From CAIOZA01 sp964464375 (lineage in GTDB: Bacteria > Bacteroidota > Ignavibacteria > Kapaibacteriales > UBA2268), in NCBI GenBank assembly GCA_964464375.1, contig CAYXFU010000012.1, forward strand, positions 31,463 through 95,462: a stretch of 64,000 bases of DNA. The letters run 5' to 3'. A program made the position numbers and the translations under genes. This document shows positions 26,484 through 34,651 of the stretch, piece after piece. Each line of letters opens with the position of its first letter. Positions within the stretch are counted from its first letter, which is position 1. The notes below the pieces were generated by a model, which was not told where the DNA came from, searched no databases, and was given only the letters and a program-made list of their open reading frames with translations.

Positions 26484-27719
26484 ATGGATAATACTAAAAC
26501 AAATAATATATTAAGCAGGCTTATGACTGTATCGGTCATTGTGGCGTCATTAGGTTATTTTGTGGACGTTTACGATCTGATTCTCTTCAGTATAGTCCGC
26601 TCAGCAAGTCTCAAATCAATGGGATATCAGGGGCAGCAGATTATGGATTATGGTGTTCTTCTTCTGAACGTTCAGATGGTTGGAATGCTTCTTGGTGGGA
26701 TAATCTGGGGAGTTCTCGGAGATAAAAAGGGCAGAGTAAAAATCCTTTTTGCATCCATTCTGCTTTATTCAATAGCAAATATTGTAAATGGATTTGTGCA
26801 GACAATTGAAGGATACACGATTTGCAGATTCATTGCAGGATTAGGTCTTGCCGGGGAGCTGGGTGTTGCGGTAACGCTTGTCCTGGAAATTCTACCGAAA
26901 GATATTCGTGGTTATGGTACTATGGTTGTCGCTACTATCGGAGTCAGCGGAGCTGTGGCAGCTAACCTTGTCGCAAAATTCTTCGACTGGAGAAGTGCTT
27001 ATATTATCGGTGGAGTTCTTGGTACATTGCTACTCGTCCTACAGATGAAGGTTAGCGAATCAGCAGCTTTCACACATTCTCAAAACACAGCAGTGAAAAA
27101 GGGTAATTTCTTTGCATTTTTTACGAATAAAATCAGGTTCTATCGCTACATGAAGTCAATATTCATAGGGTTACCGATATGGTTCAGTTTGAGTGTACTG
27201 ATTACTTTTTCACCGGAGTTTGCAAAAGCATTGAAGATCAACGGAGTGATCAATGCTGGCGATGCAGTAATGTACTATTATATCGGTGCTTCGATCGGCG
27301 ATCTTGTAACAGGATTCCTAAGTCAGTATCTGAAAAGCAGAAAAAAAATATTGTTCTACTCAATTACTCTACTGGCATTGATGATAGCTGTATATCTGAT
27401 CCAGTATGATATATCGGTATCGACATTCTATATAATCTGTTTTTTGACGGGACTTCCAGCCGGTTACTGGGCAGTCTTTGTAACTGTGTCGGCAGAACAG
27501 TTCGGTACGAATCTCAGGGCTACAGCAGCATCGACAATACCAAACTTTGTAAGGGGTTTCGTTGTACCGATAACACTTCTATTCCAGATGTTCGTTTATA
27601 TGACAAATATAAAGATGAGTGGCGCAATAGTCGGCGGAATCTGCCTTGTGATAGCATTCATAGCCCTGCTACGCTTAGAAGAGACATATCACAAGGAATT
27701 GGATTACGAGGAAGAATAA
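26484..27719 (+). CDS. Major facilitator superfamily transporter
   Basis: A 411-residue carrier with about twelve hydrophobic segments. It carries the MFS loop signature between TM2 and TM3 (GVLGDKKGRVKIL, about 80-92) and the sugar/organic-acid-porter-like RFIAGLGLAGELGVAVTLVLE after it. Residues DVYD in TM1 (VDVYDLILFSI) recall metabolite:H+ symporters. The substrate cannot be assigned. AGGA (26476-26479) lies 5 nt before the ATG. It follows the thioesterase gene by 58 nt on the same strand. Confidence 0.87.
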   Translation: MDNTKTNNILSRLMTVSVIVASLGYFVDVYDLILFSIVRSASLKSMGYQGQQIMDYGVLLLNVQMVGMLLGGIIWGVLGDKKGRVKILFASILLYSIANIVNGFVQTIEGYTICRFIAGLGLAGELGVAVTLVLEILPKDIRGYGTMVVATIGVSGAVAANLVAKFFDWRSAYIIGGVLGTLLLVLQMKVSESAAFTHSQNTAVKKGNFFAFFTNKIRFYRYMKSIFIGLPIWFSLSVLITFSPEFAKALKINGVINAGDAVMYYYIGASIGDLVTGFLSQYLKSRKKILFYSITLLALMIAVYLIQYDISVSTFYIICFLTGLPAGYWAVFVTVSAEQFGTNLRATAASTIPNFVRGFVVPITLLFQMFVYMTNIKMSGAIVGGICLVIAFIALLRLEETYHKELDYEEE

Positions 27720-27878
27720 AATTGAATTAATCCAAGAACTATGAATTAGCCTTTATCTTTCTCAGATAATACTCATCATTTGTGTCCTTCTTGTGCATAC
27801 GGGTACCTAAGATCTGCGTAGCGCATCTATGATTATCTTTACTAAAAAGAAAGCTGTATGTGCAGAAATAACATAAAA

Positions 27879-27910
27879 AATAGGCTGTCTCGTAAGCGGG
27901 ACAGCCTATT
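27879..27910 (-). terminator. Rho-independent terminator of glyA
   Basis: A 14-bp stem including one G-T pair (27879-27892 with 27897-27910) closes on the 4-nt loop TAAG, 21 nt past the glyA stop. On the minus strand the arm ends in a run of T. Confidence 0.9.
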
Positions 27911-27930
27911 GTGTTATATATTAATGTATT

Positions 27931-29226
27931 TTATAAATGAGCAAATAACGAGAAATTGCTAGTAAATTGAGCAACTTCGTCATTTATTTTCTTCAGTTCA
28001 TCATCGTTTGAATGATTAGTGATAACTCTGTCGATCAGGGAAACGATTAACTCCATGTCCTGCTCCTTCATTCCTCGTGTAGTTACAGCCGGCGTTCCAA
28101 GTCGTATGCCTGAAGTAACCAGAGGTGGTTGATTGTCGTTGGGAACAGCATTCTTGTTGCATGTGATTCCTGCTTTGTCCAATGCAATTTCTGCCTGCTT
28201 GCCTGTAACCCCTTTGTTCCGCACATCTACCAGCATCAGATGATTGTCTGTACCACCGCTAACGAGATTGTAATCCTTGTCAGACAAAGCTTTTGCCATC
28301 GCTTTGGCATTCTTCATCACCTGTAAAATATAATCATTGAATCCATCTGTCAGACATTCCCCGAAAGCTACAGCTTTGGCGGCTATAACGTGCATCAATG
28401 GACCTCCCTGAATGCCCGGCATGACCCATGAATCAATAACTTCACCCATTCGTTTGATTCTGCCTGACTTAGGAGCGACTATCCCGAATGGATTATCGTA
28501 ATCCTTGCCAATCATTATTATGCCTCCGCGTGGACCGCGTAGTGTTTTGTGTGTTGTACTTGCAACAACATCGCAATATTCCATCGGACTTGTAAGATGT
28601 CCCTTAGCAATCAATCCGGCAGGATGAGCAATATCTGCAAAAAGAAATGCTCCGACTTTGTTTGCAATAGTTCTGAAAGCTTTGAAATCAATATCTCTGG
28701 GATAAGCTGATGCACCAACGGTTATCATCTTTGGTCTGTGCTGAATTGCAAGTTGCTCAACTTTGTCATAATCTATTCTGCCCGTTTCAGGATCTAATTC
28801 ATAAGGAATAAAATTGAAGAATTTTCCTGAAAAATTAACACTAGAGCCGTGAGTCAGATGTCCACCATGAGCCAGACTCAGCCCCATAACTGTATCTCCG
28901 TATTTCAAAAACGAGAAGTAAACAGCCATGTTCGCATTACTTCCGCTGTGCGGTTGAACATTTACATATTCAGCACCAAATAGTTTCTTTAGTCTGTCTC
29001 TGGCGATATTTTCTGCAACATCTACCCATTCGCAGCCACCATAATATCTAGCTCCGGGGTATCCCTCAGCATATTTATTAGTAAGCACAGAACCCTGTGT
29101 TTCCATTACCGAAGGTGATGTAAAGTTCTCACTTGCAATGAGTTCGATCTTGTTGCTTTGTCTTTGGAATTCTTTAATCAATATTCCCTGCAATTCAGGG
29201 TCAGTTTTTAAAACTAAGTCGTACAT
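27931..29226 (-). CDS. glyA: Serine hydroxymethyltransferase
   Basis: GlyA interconverts serine and glycine, loading one-carbon units on tetrahydrofolate. The 431-residue protein has the PLP lysine K227 in STTHKTLRGPRGG, the N-terminal block IELIASENFTSPSV (27-40), KYAEGYPGARYYGG (51-64), QPHSGSNAN (91-99) and the C-terminal RLGTPAVTTRG. Length matches bacterial GlyA (about 415-430). A strong terminator follows. It sits 128 nt downstream of the dihydroorotate dehydrogenase-like gene and probably has its own promoter. Confidence 0.97.
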   Translation of the reverse strand: MYDLVLKTDPELQGILIKEFQRQSNKIELIASENFTSPSVMETQGSVLTNKYAEGYPGARYYGGCEWVDVAENIARDRLKKLFGAEYVNVQPHSGSNANMAVYFSFLKYGDTVMGLSLAHGGHLTHGSSVNFSGKFFNFIPYELDPETGRIDYDKVEQLAIQHRPKMITVGASAYPRDIDFKAFRTIANKVGAFLFADIAHPAGLIAKGHLTSPMEYCDVVASTTHKTLRGPRGGIIMIGKDYDNPFGIVAPKSGRIKRMGEVIDSWVMPGIQGGPLMHVIAAKAVAFGECLTDGFNDYILQVMKNAKAMAKALSDKDYNLVSGGTDNHLMLVDVRNKGVTGKQAEIALDKAGITCNKNAVPNDNQPPLVTSGIRLGTPAVTTRGMKEQDMELIVSLIDRVITNHSNDDELKKINDEVAQFTSNFSLFAHL

Positions 29227-29354
29227 CTCAATGTCCTTATATGTATTATGTTTTGTATGTTCTAACCAATATTAAATTTAAGGAAAGTTTAGGAGTAAGG
29301 CAAATAATTTTGAAAATTCTATTGAACACTAACTAATTATTTGATCGTACAATT

Positions 29355-30530
29355 CTAATTTTTAGTTAGAATTTTTAAATAAAGCTCGTGACCGTGAAGA
29401 GAAAAATGTTCCCAATATGCAGTGAACCATTGATTTAGAGATATACCTGATTTTTCGGATTCAGCCAGGTCTTCAGCAGTTTCTATTCCTCCGGTTCGGA
29501 TAACATGGAACTCATGCTGAGGATTCATTGACTTCGCAAAATATACCGCCTGTGCCGCTAAAGCATAAGATGATGATTTCAATGTCCTGCCGCTGACACC
29601 TCCGCCAAAAGTTTTAGTGAAGTATTCAAAAGTTTTCTTCTCATTTCCCGATAATCCGTTCCTGTGATGGCTGTAGTTAGTTGAAGTATTCCCGAAGTTT
29701 ACACCATCAAAGCCCAAAGTCAGAAGTAGATGAATCAAGGCAGGAACTTGTTCAGGACTTGTATCATTTGAAAATTTAACAATTACCGGAATAAATGCTT
29801 TTCTCTTCTTTAAAAAATTAACTGATATGTACTCAAGCCTGTCCACCAACGATTTGTCAATTCCGTCTATCAACTCTTCTGAATGTTCATGGACAACATT
29901 AGGACAGCTTTCATTTAATTCAATAAAATCGCATTTTGCCTGTGAATATAATTTGAATCCATCCAAAACACCATTGAGCGACAATAATCCTGTTTGTACC
30001 GGGTCAGCACTTATGCTGGCTCCAATCGGGCACCCATTCTGCTTTTCGATACGGGAGAGTCTTGATGCAACTGTCTCATGTCCTTCGTTGGGTAATCCCA
30101 TCCAATTAACCGCTATTCCGGATTTAAGAAAAGTAGCAACAGGATGAGTGATGTTGTTTTTTGTGTTGCCCTTCCGGTATTCCGCCGTTGTTGTACCAGC
30201 AAGATAGGCTCCAGCACCTTGTGAAGCTACTGTATAATATCCTTCACCCTTCTTAAACATACCAGCAGCATTAAAAATAGGACAATTGAACTCCAAATCC
30301 CAGAATTTTCTGCCGGCTTCCGGTGGTAAAATAATCTTTTTCATCGGCTTATCCTGAGAAAGGACGCTGATAAAAGCTTTTCTGCCAAACGAAAAAAGCC
30401 GGATGCTAAGCTCCGGCGGAAGATTATAAAAGTAGGGTCTTATTTTATGTTCGATTCTTGCAAAAAATTCAACTGGTGTCAATTTATTATTCCAGTTATT
30501 ATAATTAAAGTTCTTTACGAAGACGAGCAA
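29355..30530 (-). CDS. Dihydroorotate dehydrogenase-like protein
   Basis: The protein has the FMN-binding barrel of dihydroorotate dehydrogenases: FNAAGMFKKGEG (around 86-97), the substrate block NESCPN (206-211), VNFGNTSTNYS, GGGVSGRTLKSSS and IRTGGIETAEDL near the C-terminus. The N-terminus (about 20-55, IRPYFYNLPPELSIRL) resembles the membrane-associating helices of class 2 enzymes. The catalytic-loop residue, however, is Cys (C209), as in class 1, where class 2 has Ser. The start is uncertain: only TTG codons are available (30530, overlapping rpoN by 26 nt, or 30482 with no overlap). The normal role is orotate formation in pyrimidine synthesis; pyrE is at 59088. Confidence 0.78.
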   Translation of the reverse strand: MLVFVKNFNYNNWNNKLTPVEFFARIEHKIRPYFYNLPPELSIRLFSFGRKAFISVLSQDKPMKKIILPPEAGRKFWDLEFNCPIFNAAGMFKKGEGYYTVASQGAGAYLAGTTTAEYRKGNTKNNITHPVATFLKSGIAVNWMGLPNEGHETVASRLSRIEKQNGCPIGASISADPVQTGLLSLNGVLDGFKLYSQAKCDFIELNESCPNVVHEHSEELIDGIDKSLVDRLEYISVNFLKKRKAFIPVIVKFSNDTSPEQVPALIHLLLTLGFDGVNFGNTSTNYSHHRNGLSGNEKKTFEYFTKTFGGGVSGRTLKSSSYALAAQAVYFAKSMNPQHEFHVIRTGGIETAEDLAESEKSGISLNQWFTAYWEHFSLHGHELYLKILTKN

Positions 30531-32208
30531 CCGGTATTCTCATTTGCTCTCGGTACTTGGCAACAGTTCTTCTGGCAACAAGATATCCCAATTTCTTGAG
30601 TTCCATAGCGATTTTGTCATCACTAAAAGGCTTTTCTTTTGATTCGCTCTCAAGCATGTCTTTTATGACTTGTTTAATCACTGTAGTTGCTATTTCTTCA
30701 CCATCTTCATTCGGTAAAGATTCTGAGAAAAAATACTTCAACTCGAGTGTACCAAAATCTGTTTGAACATATTTATTGTTCACAATTCGGCAAATAGTTG
30801 ATATGTCTAACCCGGTCTCCTCAGCAACATTTTTATAAATCAATGGTCTAAGCCCTGCTGATCCTAAATAAAAGTAATCACGCTGAAGACCTGCAATAGC
30901 TGTCATCACTTTGAGCATAGTGTTTTTTCTTTGCTTGATTGCCTGAATAAGGAACTTTGCATCTTCATATTTGTTACGAATCCAGTCGCGAGTATCCTTA
31001 TTGAACATTCTGAAATGTGCTTCTTTCTTTATCTTGTCATAAGCGTCAGAAAGTTTAAGAACAGGTAATCTGCTATCATTAACAGAGATAAGAAGTTCAT
31101 CGGTTTCTTCGTCATGTTCAATTATGAAATCCGGTATAACAGTCTGAAAAATTGCTTCCATTTCACCGCCACCGGGCTTCGGATTAAGTCTGCGGATTAC
31201 ATCCAGAGCTTCCCTAAGGTAATCATCAGTTACTTCAAGCTGTTTTTTTATTAAATGAAAATGCTTCATTGTGAAAGGTTCATAAGCATGCATCAGAATT
31301 TCAAGAGCCAATTTCTGCGCTGCATTTTTGTTAGGTAGAGCTTTGCACTGAGCAAGCAGGCACTCCTTTACTGTTCTTGAAGCGATGCCGGGTGGATCAA
31401 GTGTCTGAATTAGTTTTAGAACATTCTCAGCCTGATCGAAGAAAACTTCGTGGAGTTTGTTGTTATCAATCGGTTCGGGTGCTTCAACTGTTTCAGCTAC
31501 AACTGATCCTAGTCTCCTGGATTCAATCAAAGCAAGAATTTCAGGTGATATAGCATATTGTCTTGCCGGGTTGAAGTCAGTATTACCTCTATTTTCTCTT
31601 GCTAGTCGAGCCTCACGGCGTTCATTGTCCAGATTTAGTTCAGCTATATCTTGATTTGTTTCCTCCACTATATCCTGAAGTTCACGTCTTAAGTATCCGT
31701 CATTATCTACATTGCCGATTATCTGTTCACCAATCAGAAATTCTTCATCTGTCAGCGGCAGCAAACGAAGCTGTTGAATAAGATCATCATAAAAAGTAAT
31801 AAAATCCTTTATCTGAAAAGAATCGCCATTGTCGTCATCGTAAGCTGAACGTGCTTTGTTGCCATATTCATTGTCATCCTGAGCAATCATCTTGTAGAAT
31901 TCAAATGGCTCAGCTTCATCATCTATCATCTTGCTGGGAGTAGCATAATCTTCATGATAATCATCATCATAAGTACTTGTTGCTTTGTCCATATCTGAAA
32001 ACTCTGGTGTTTCCCCGGTTGGAATTGCATCATCATCATAAACAGAAGTTTCAAAATTTGATTCTTCGAGCATTGGGTTCTGTTCAAGCTCTCCTATGAC
32101 GTGTTGCTCCATTTGCATAAGAGGCAACTGTAATAGTTTGAGATACTGAATCTGTTGGGGAGTCAGTGTCTGGCTAAGTGATGTCCGTAAATCTAATGAT
32201 AATTTCAT
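30505..32208 (-). CDS. rpoN: RNA polymerase sigma-54 factor
   Basis: Sigma-54 directs RNA polymerase to -24/-12 promoters and needs AAA+ activators. The 567-residue protein has region I at the N-terminus (SLSQTLTPQQIQYLKLLQLPLMQ, Gln/Leu-rich), an acidic Asp/Tyr-rich linker (about 50-130), the core-binding region (about 255-390, LDPPGIASRTVKECLL) and the DNA-binding part ending in the RpoN box ARRTVAKYRE (545-554). It is longer than E. coli RpoN (477) because of the acidic linker. No enhancer-binding protein is encoded in this window. It lies 21 nt downstream of a DUF3109 gene. Confidence 0.96.
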   Translation of the reverse strand: MKLSLDLRTSLSQTLTPQQIQYLKLLQLPLMQMEQHVIGELEQNPMLEESNFETSVYDDDAIPTGETPEFSDMDKATSTYDDDYHEDYATPSKMIDDEAEPFEFYKMIAQDDNEYGNKARSAYDDDNGDSFQIKDFITFYDDLIQQLRLLPLTDEEFLIGEQIIGNVDNDGYLRRELQDIVEETNQDIAELNLDNERREARLARENRGNTDFNPARQYAISPEILALIESRRLGSVVAETVEAPEPIDNNKLHEVFFDQAENVLKLIQTLDPPGIASRTVKECLLAQCKALPNKNAAQKLALEILMHAYEPFTMKHFHLIKKQLEVTDDYLREALDVIRRLNPKPGGGEMEAIFQTVIPDFIIEHDEETDELLISVNDSRLPVLKLSDAYDKIKKEAHFRMFNKDTRDWIRNKYEDAKFLIQAIKQRKNTMLKVMTAIAGLQRDYFYLGSAGLRPLIYKNVAEETGLDISTICRIVNNKYVQTDFGTLELKYFFSESLPNEDGEEIATTVIKQVIKDMLESESKEKPFSDDKIAMELKKLGYLVARRTVAKYREQMRIPVARLRKEL

Positions 32209-32229
32209 TTATTCTTTTTTAAGTATTTA

Positions 32230-32799
32230 CTATTTATTTTCCGATTGTGATTGAACATAAGTATCTAAAATTTCGTACCAATTTTCGCCATAAGCTCTTA
32301 TTAGAGAATCCTTTACAAATTGATATATCTTGGTCTCCTTCCTGTCACCCAGTTTCAGTGCAGGAGCACATTCACTGAACTGTGAATAAAAGATATATTC
32401 TCCTCCAAAATCAGATACCCTTATAGGAAACAAATGACAAGACAAAGGCTTTCTAAACTTACTTTTTCCATCGAAATATGCTTTTTCAAGAGCACATTTT
32501 GCTATCTCGCCTTCATAAAATACAAAAACACAGTCTTTAGCATCTATACATACCGTAGAGTAATTGCCAGGCGTTCCTTCATAGAATCCTTTACTCTTAA
32601 TTACATTTATCGACTTCTTTGTCAAATACTCAAATGCAACCGGAAGTATTTCTTCAATAATTGGAATCTCATCTTCATTTATCGGAGCTCCGAATTCACT
32701 TTTGAATGTACAGCAGGCTCCTTTGCATTGTTTTAGGTCACAATGAAAATTCGTTTCTATTATTTCTTCGTTAACTAGTATTTTATCAATTAAAATCAT
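32230..32799 (-). CDS. DUF3109 family protein (Cys-rich)
   Basis: A 189-residue protein that begins MILIDKILVNEEI and has the cysteine cluster FHCDLKQCKGACC (about 19-31) plus later cysteines (VCIDAKDC, KCALEK, SCHLFPI and ECAP). These are typical of DUF3109, related to YkgJ-type zinc/iron-chelating proteins. The pattern points to metal or Fe-S binding; function unknown. I chose the ATG at 32799 over a TTG one codon earlier because family members start MI. A promoter (32822-32852) lies 22 nt upstream, making this the first gene of the DUF3109-rpoN-dihydroorotate dehydrogenase transcript. Confidence 0.87.
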   Translation of the reverse strand: MILIDKILVNEEIIETNFHCDLKQCKGACCTFKSEFGAPINEDEIPIIEEILPVAFEYLTKKSINVIKSKGFYEGTPGNYSTVCIDAKDCVFVFYEGEIAKCALEKAYFDGKSKFRKPLSCHLFPIRVSDFGGEYIFYSQFSECAPALKLGDRKETKIYQFVKDSLIRAYGENWYEILDTYVQSQSENK

Positions 32800-32821
32800 C
32801 AAATATCACAATATTTTAATG

Positions 32822-32852
32822 CAAAAATAATCATTTCTTAGGGGATTACAAA
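32822..32852 (-). promoter_or_regulatory. Bacteroidota-type promoter of the DUF3109-rpoN operon
   Basis: On the minus strand: TTTG (32852-32849), a 19-nt spacer, then TATTTTTG (32829-32822). Both boxes match TTTG-N19-21-TAnnTTTG with no mismatch. It ends 22 nt before the ATG. Confidence 0.6.
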
Positions 32853-33025
32853 GCTGAAGTTGAGTTTGCGGTATAATTTTTGATAAATGTCGATAATATA
32901 ACAAATGATTTCATATATTTATTTCTGTTTCTTTATTTTGATTTAAAATTTACCTTAACTCAATTAGATACTTTTTACAATAGAATCAGCGCAACTAACT
33001 CTAATATAGAAAAATTTTGGACTTT

Positions 33026-33433
33026 ATGGGACAATTAATAAACAGACTTAAGAATTTTGCCAAAGTGCAAATGTCAGATACTGATTCACCAAATCCAATA
33101 TCTGCAGATTCAATATTTGATGCAGATGATTTGGATCTGAAGCGTCAGATTGATGAAGCCGCCAGAGGAAAGAGTTATCAAAGTTCGAACAATGAAAATA
33201 AGCAAAAAGATAGTGGTTCCGGAAAATTAACATTCAAAAGTGCCTGCGAAGTTTTGTCAATTAGTCCTGATGCTACAATTGATGAGATAAAGTCTGCTTA
33301 CAAAAAGCTAATGATGGAATATCATCCGGATAAAGTTGCAGGATTGGGTGCTGAAATCAAAGAAGTAGCAGAAAGAAAAACAAAAGAAATCAATGCCGCT
33401 TATAGTTTCCTTATGTCTGCTATGAATCAGTAG
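33026..33433 (+). CDS. Short J-domain (DnaJ-like) protein
   Basis: A 135-residue protein whose C-terminal 65 residues form a J domain: CEVLSISPDATIDEIKSAYKKLMMEYHPDK, with the HPD tripeptide that stimulates DnaK ATPase, then a helix ending EINAAYSFLM. The N-terminal half is polar and low-complexity with no zinc-finger or substrate domain, so this is a type III J protein that probably brings DnaK to one partner. I chose the ATG at 33026; the TTG at 33017 is three codons earlier. No dnaK is nearby. Confidence 0.85.
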   Translation: MGQLINRLKNFAKVQMSDTDSPNPISADSIFDADDLDLKRQIDEAARGKSYQSSNNENKQKDSGSGKLTFKSACEVLSISPDATIDEIKSAYKKLMMEYHPDKVAGLGAEIKEVAERKTKEINAAYSFLMSAMNQ

Positions 33434-33485
33434 ATATATTTATTTGAATATCGAACATCGAATATCGAGGGAAATACAGTCGTGC

Positions 33486-33520
33486 TGTCATTCCCTACTT
33501 GATTGGGAATCCATGTATTC
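33486..33520. repeat. Dispersed TGTCATTC palindromic element
   Basis: TGTCATTCCC, a short spacer, then GGGAATCCATGTATTC form an interrupted palindrome followed by the ATGTATT tag seen in other copies. It lies in the 236-nt gap after the J-domain gene, where GC-rich sequence (about 33525-33570) contrasts with the AT-rich surroundings. Confidence 0.65.
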
Positions 33521-33669
33521 ACTAGAACGGGGTGGTATCCGCCTTTTATCCACCCACTCCGATCGTTTGATAGAGCATGAGAAAATTATTTCTGCATTTG
33601 TAACTTTTTAATCGGTTTGTGTGTCTTGTAATTAAAACAAAAGAAGAATAATTTTAAAAGGTAAATATC

Positions 33670-34272
33670 ATGATTTCAATTATTATGTTTGTTACTAATA
33701 TTTTATTATCGTTATATCAAAGTAAAAGTGATTACGATATTTTTTTTAATAAATTCAGTGAAGTTAAAACACCCTTTTCTATAGATTCTTCATTTATTGA
33801 AAAAAATAGATTGGACGAAGAAATTACTTTTGCAAAAGTAAATTATAAAAGTTCTAAATATATTATAAATAACATAATAGGATTACGAGATAGCATTGAT
33901 GAACTTTTTAATCCCTACGGCGATAATTTCTATTCTATTGGCAAATTATATTATAAAGATTATTATATCACTATCATGTATTTCCAAGGTGGCGCAGGTG
34001 GATGTGATGAAGAATATTACCTAAGTATATTTAATAACTTTGGTAACCTAATTTCTTCAAAAGTTGTTGCATACAAACTCTGTGAAGGAAATATTATTTA
34101 TTCATGCGAATGTATAATTAAAAAGAACTTTAAAATAATTTTAACAAAAAAAGAGTATCGTTCAGCTAATTACAATAATTATAAGTTTTTTAAATCAAAA
34201 AAAGAATTTTATATAATAAATAATAATGGCGTTATAACTAAGCAAAAAAAAGATAATAGGATTAATAATTAA
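33670..34272 (+). CDS. Hypothetical protein, very AT-rich
   Basis: A 200-residue protein not recognised. Its N-terminus (1-16) is hydrophobic and could be a weak signal peptide. The rest is rich in Tyr, Asn, Lys and Ile, with a central GGAGGCDEEYYLSIFNNFG block and three cysteines. An AAAGG motif just upstream of the ATG supports the start. Codon use is unusually AT-rich, like the genes at 1796 and 45857, which may mean low expression or foreign origin. It stands alone between two repeat-rich gaps. Confidence 0.6.
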   Translation: MISIIMFVTNILLSLYQSKSDYDIFFNKFSEVKTPFSIDSSFIEKNRLDEEITFAKVNYKSSKYIINNIIGLRDSIDELFNPYGDNFYSIGKLYYKDYYITIMYFQGGAGGCDEEYYLSIFNNFGNLISSKVVAYKLCEGNIIYSCECIIKKNFKIILTKKEYRSANYNNYKFFKSKKEFYIINNNGVITKQKKDNRINN

Positions 34273-34651
34273 ATTTATTCCACTTAAATTTCCTTTTAAA
34301 ACCGTTTCTTTGAAATAATCGCTCCAATTTCACAAATTACATCGGGTATTTCTCCCTTCCTCGAGGAAGGGTCGGGGTAGGTGTTGTATTATTTTTTAGT
34401 GAAAGAGTGATTAGTGATTAGGAAAAAATCCCTAATTCAAAAAACACCATGAAATTGACTTTCTCTGTGGTTCTCTCAAAGATTTATTAAAAAATTACAC
34501 AGAGTTGCACAGAGGAATACAAGAGTTACACAGAGGAATACAAAACTCTGTGGCTCTCTTTGTCATTGTATTTTTTTTATGAATATTGATTAACAAAAAA
34601 GCTTCCGGAAATATTCAATACCTCCGAAAGCTTCTAAATCTTGACTCTTGT
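34273..34651. other. Gene-free stretch rich in repeats
   Basis: These 379 nt hold an 18-bp perfect palindrome (34355-34372, cccttcctcgaggaaggg) followed by TCGGGGTAGGTG, related to the repeats inside the T9SS gene at 43736. They also hold two tandem 21-nt units (34504-34524 and 34525-34545), each with CACAGAGGAATACA, flanked by direct copies of TCTGTGG-CTCT (34464 and 34547). No RNA gene or open frame is convincing. Confidence 0.65.
34599..34633 (-). terminator. Terminator of the T9SS propeller gene
   Basis: An 11-bp stem with one mismatch (aagcttccgga at 34599-34609 with 34623-34633) lies 19 nt past the stop at 34652. On the minus strand it is followed by a T-run. Confidence 0.8.
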
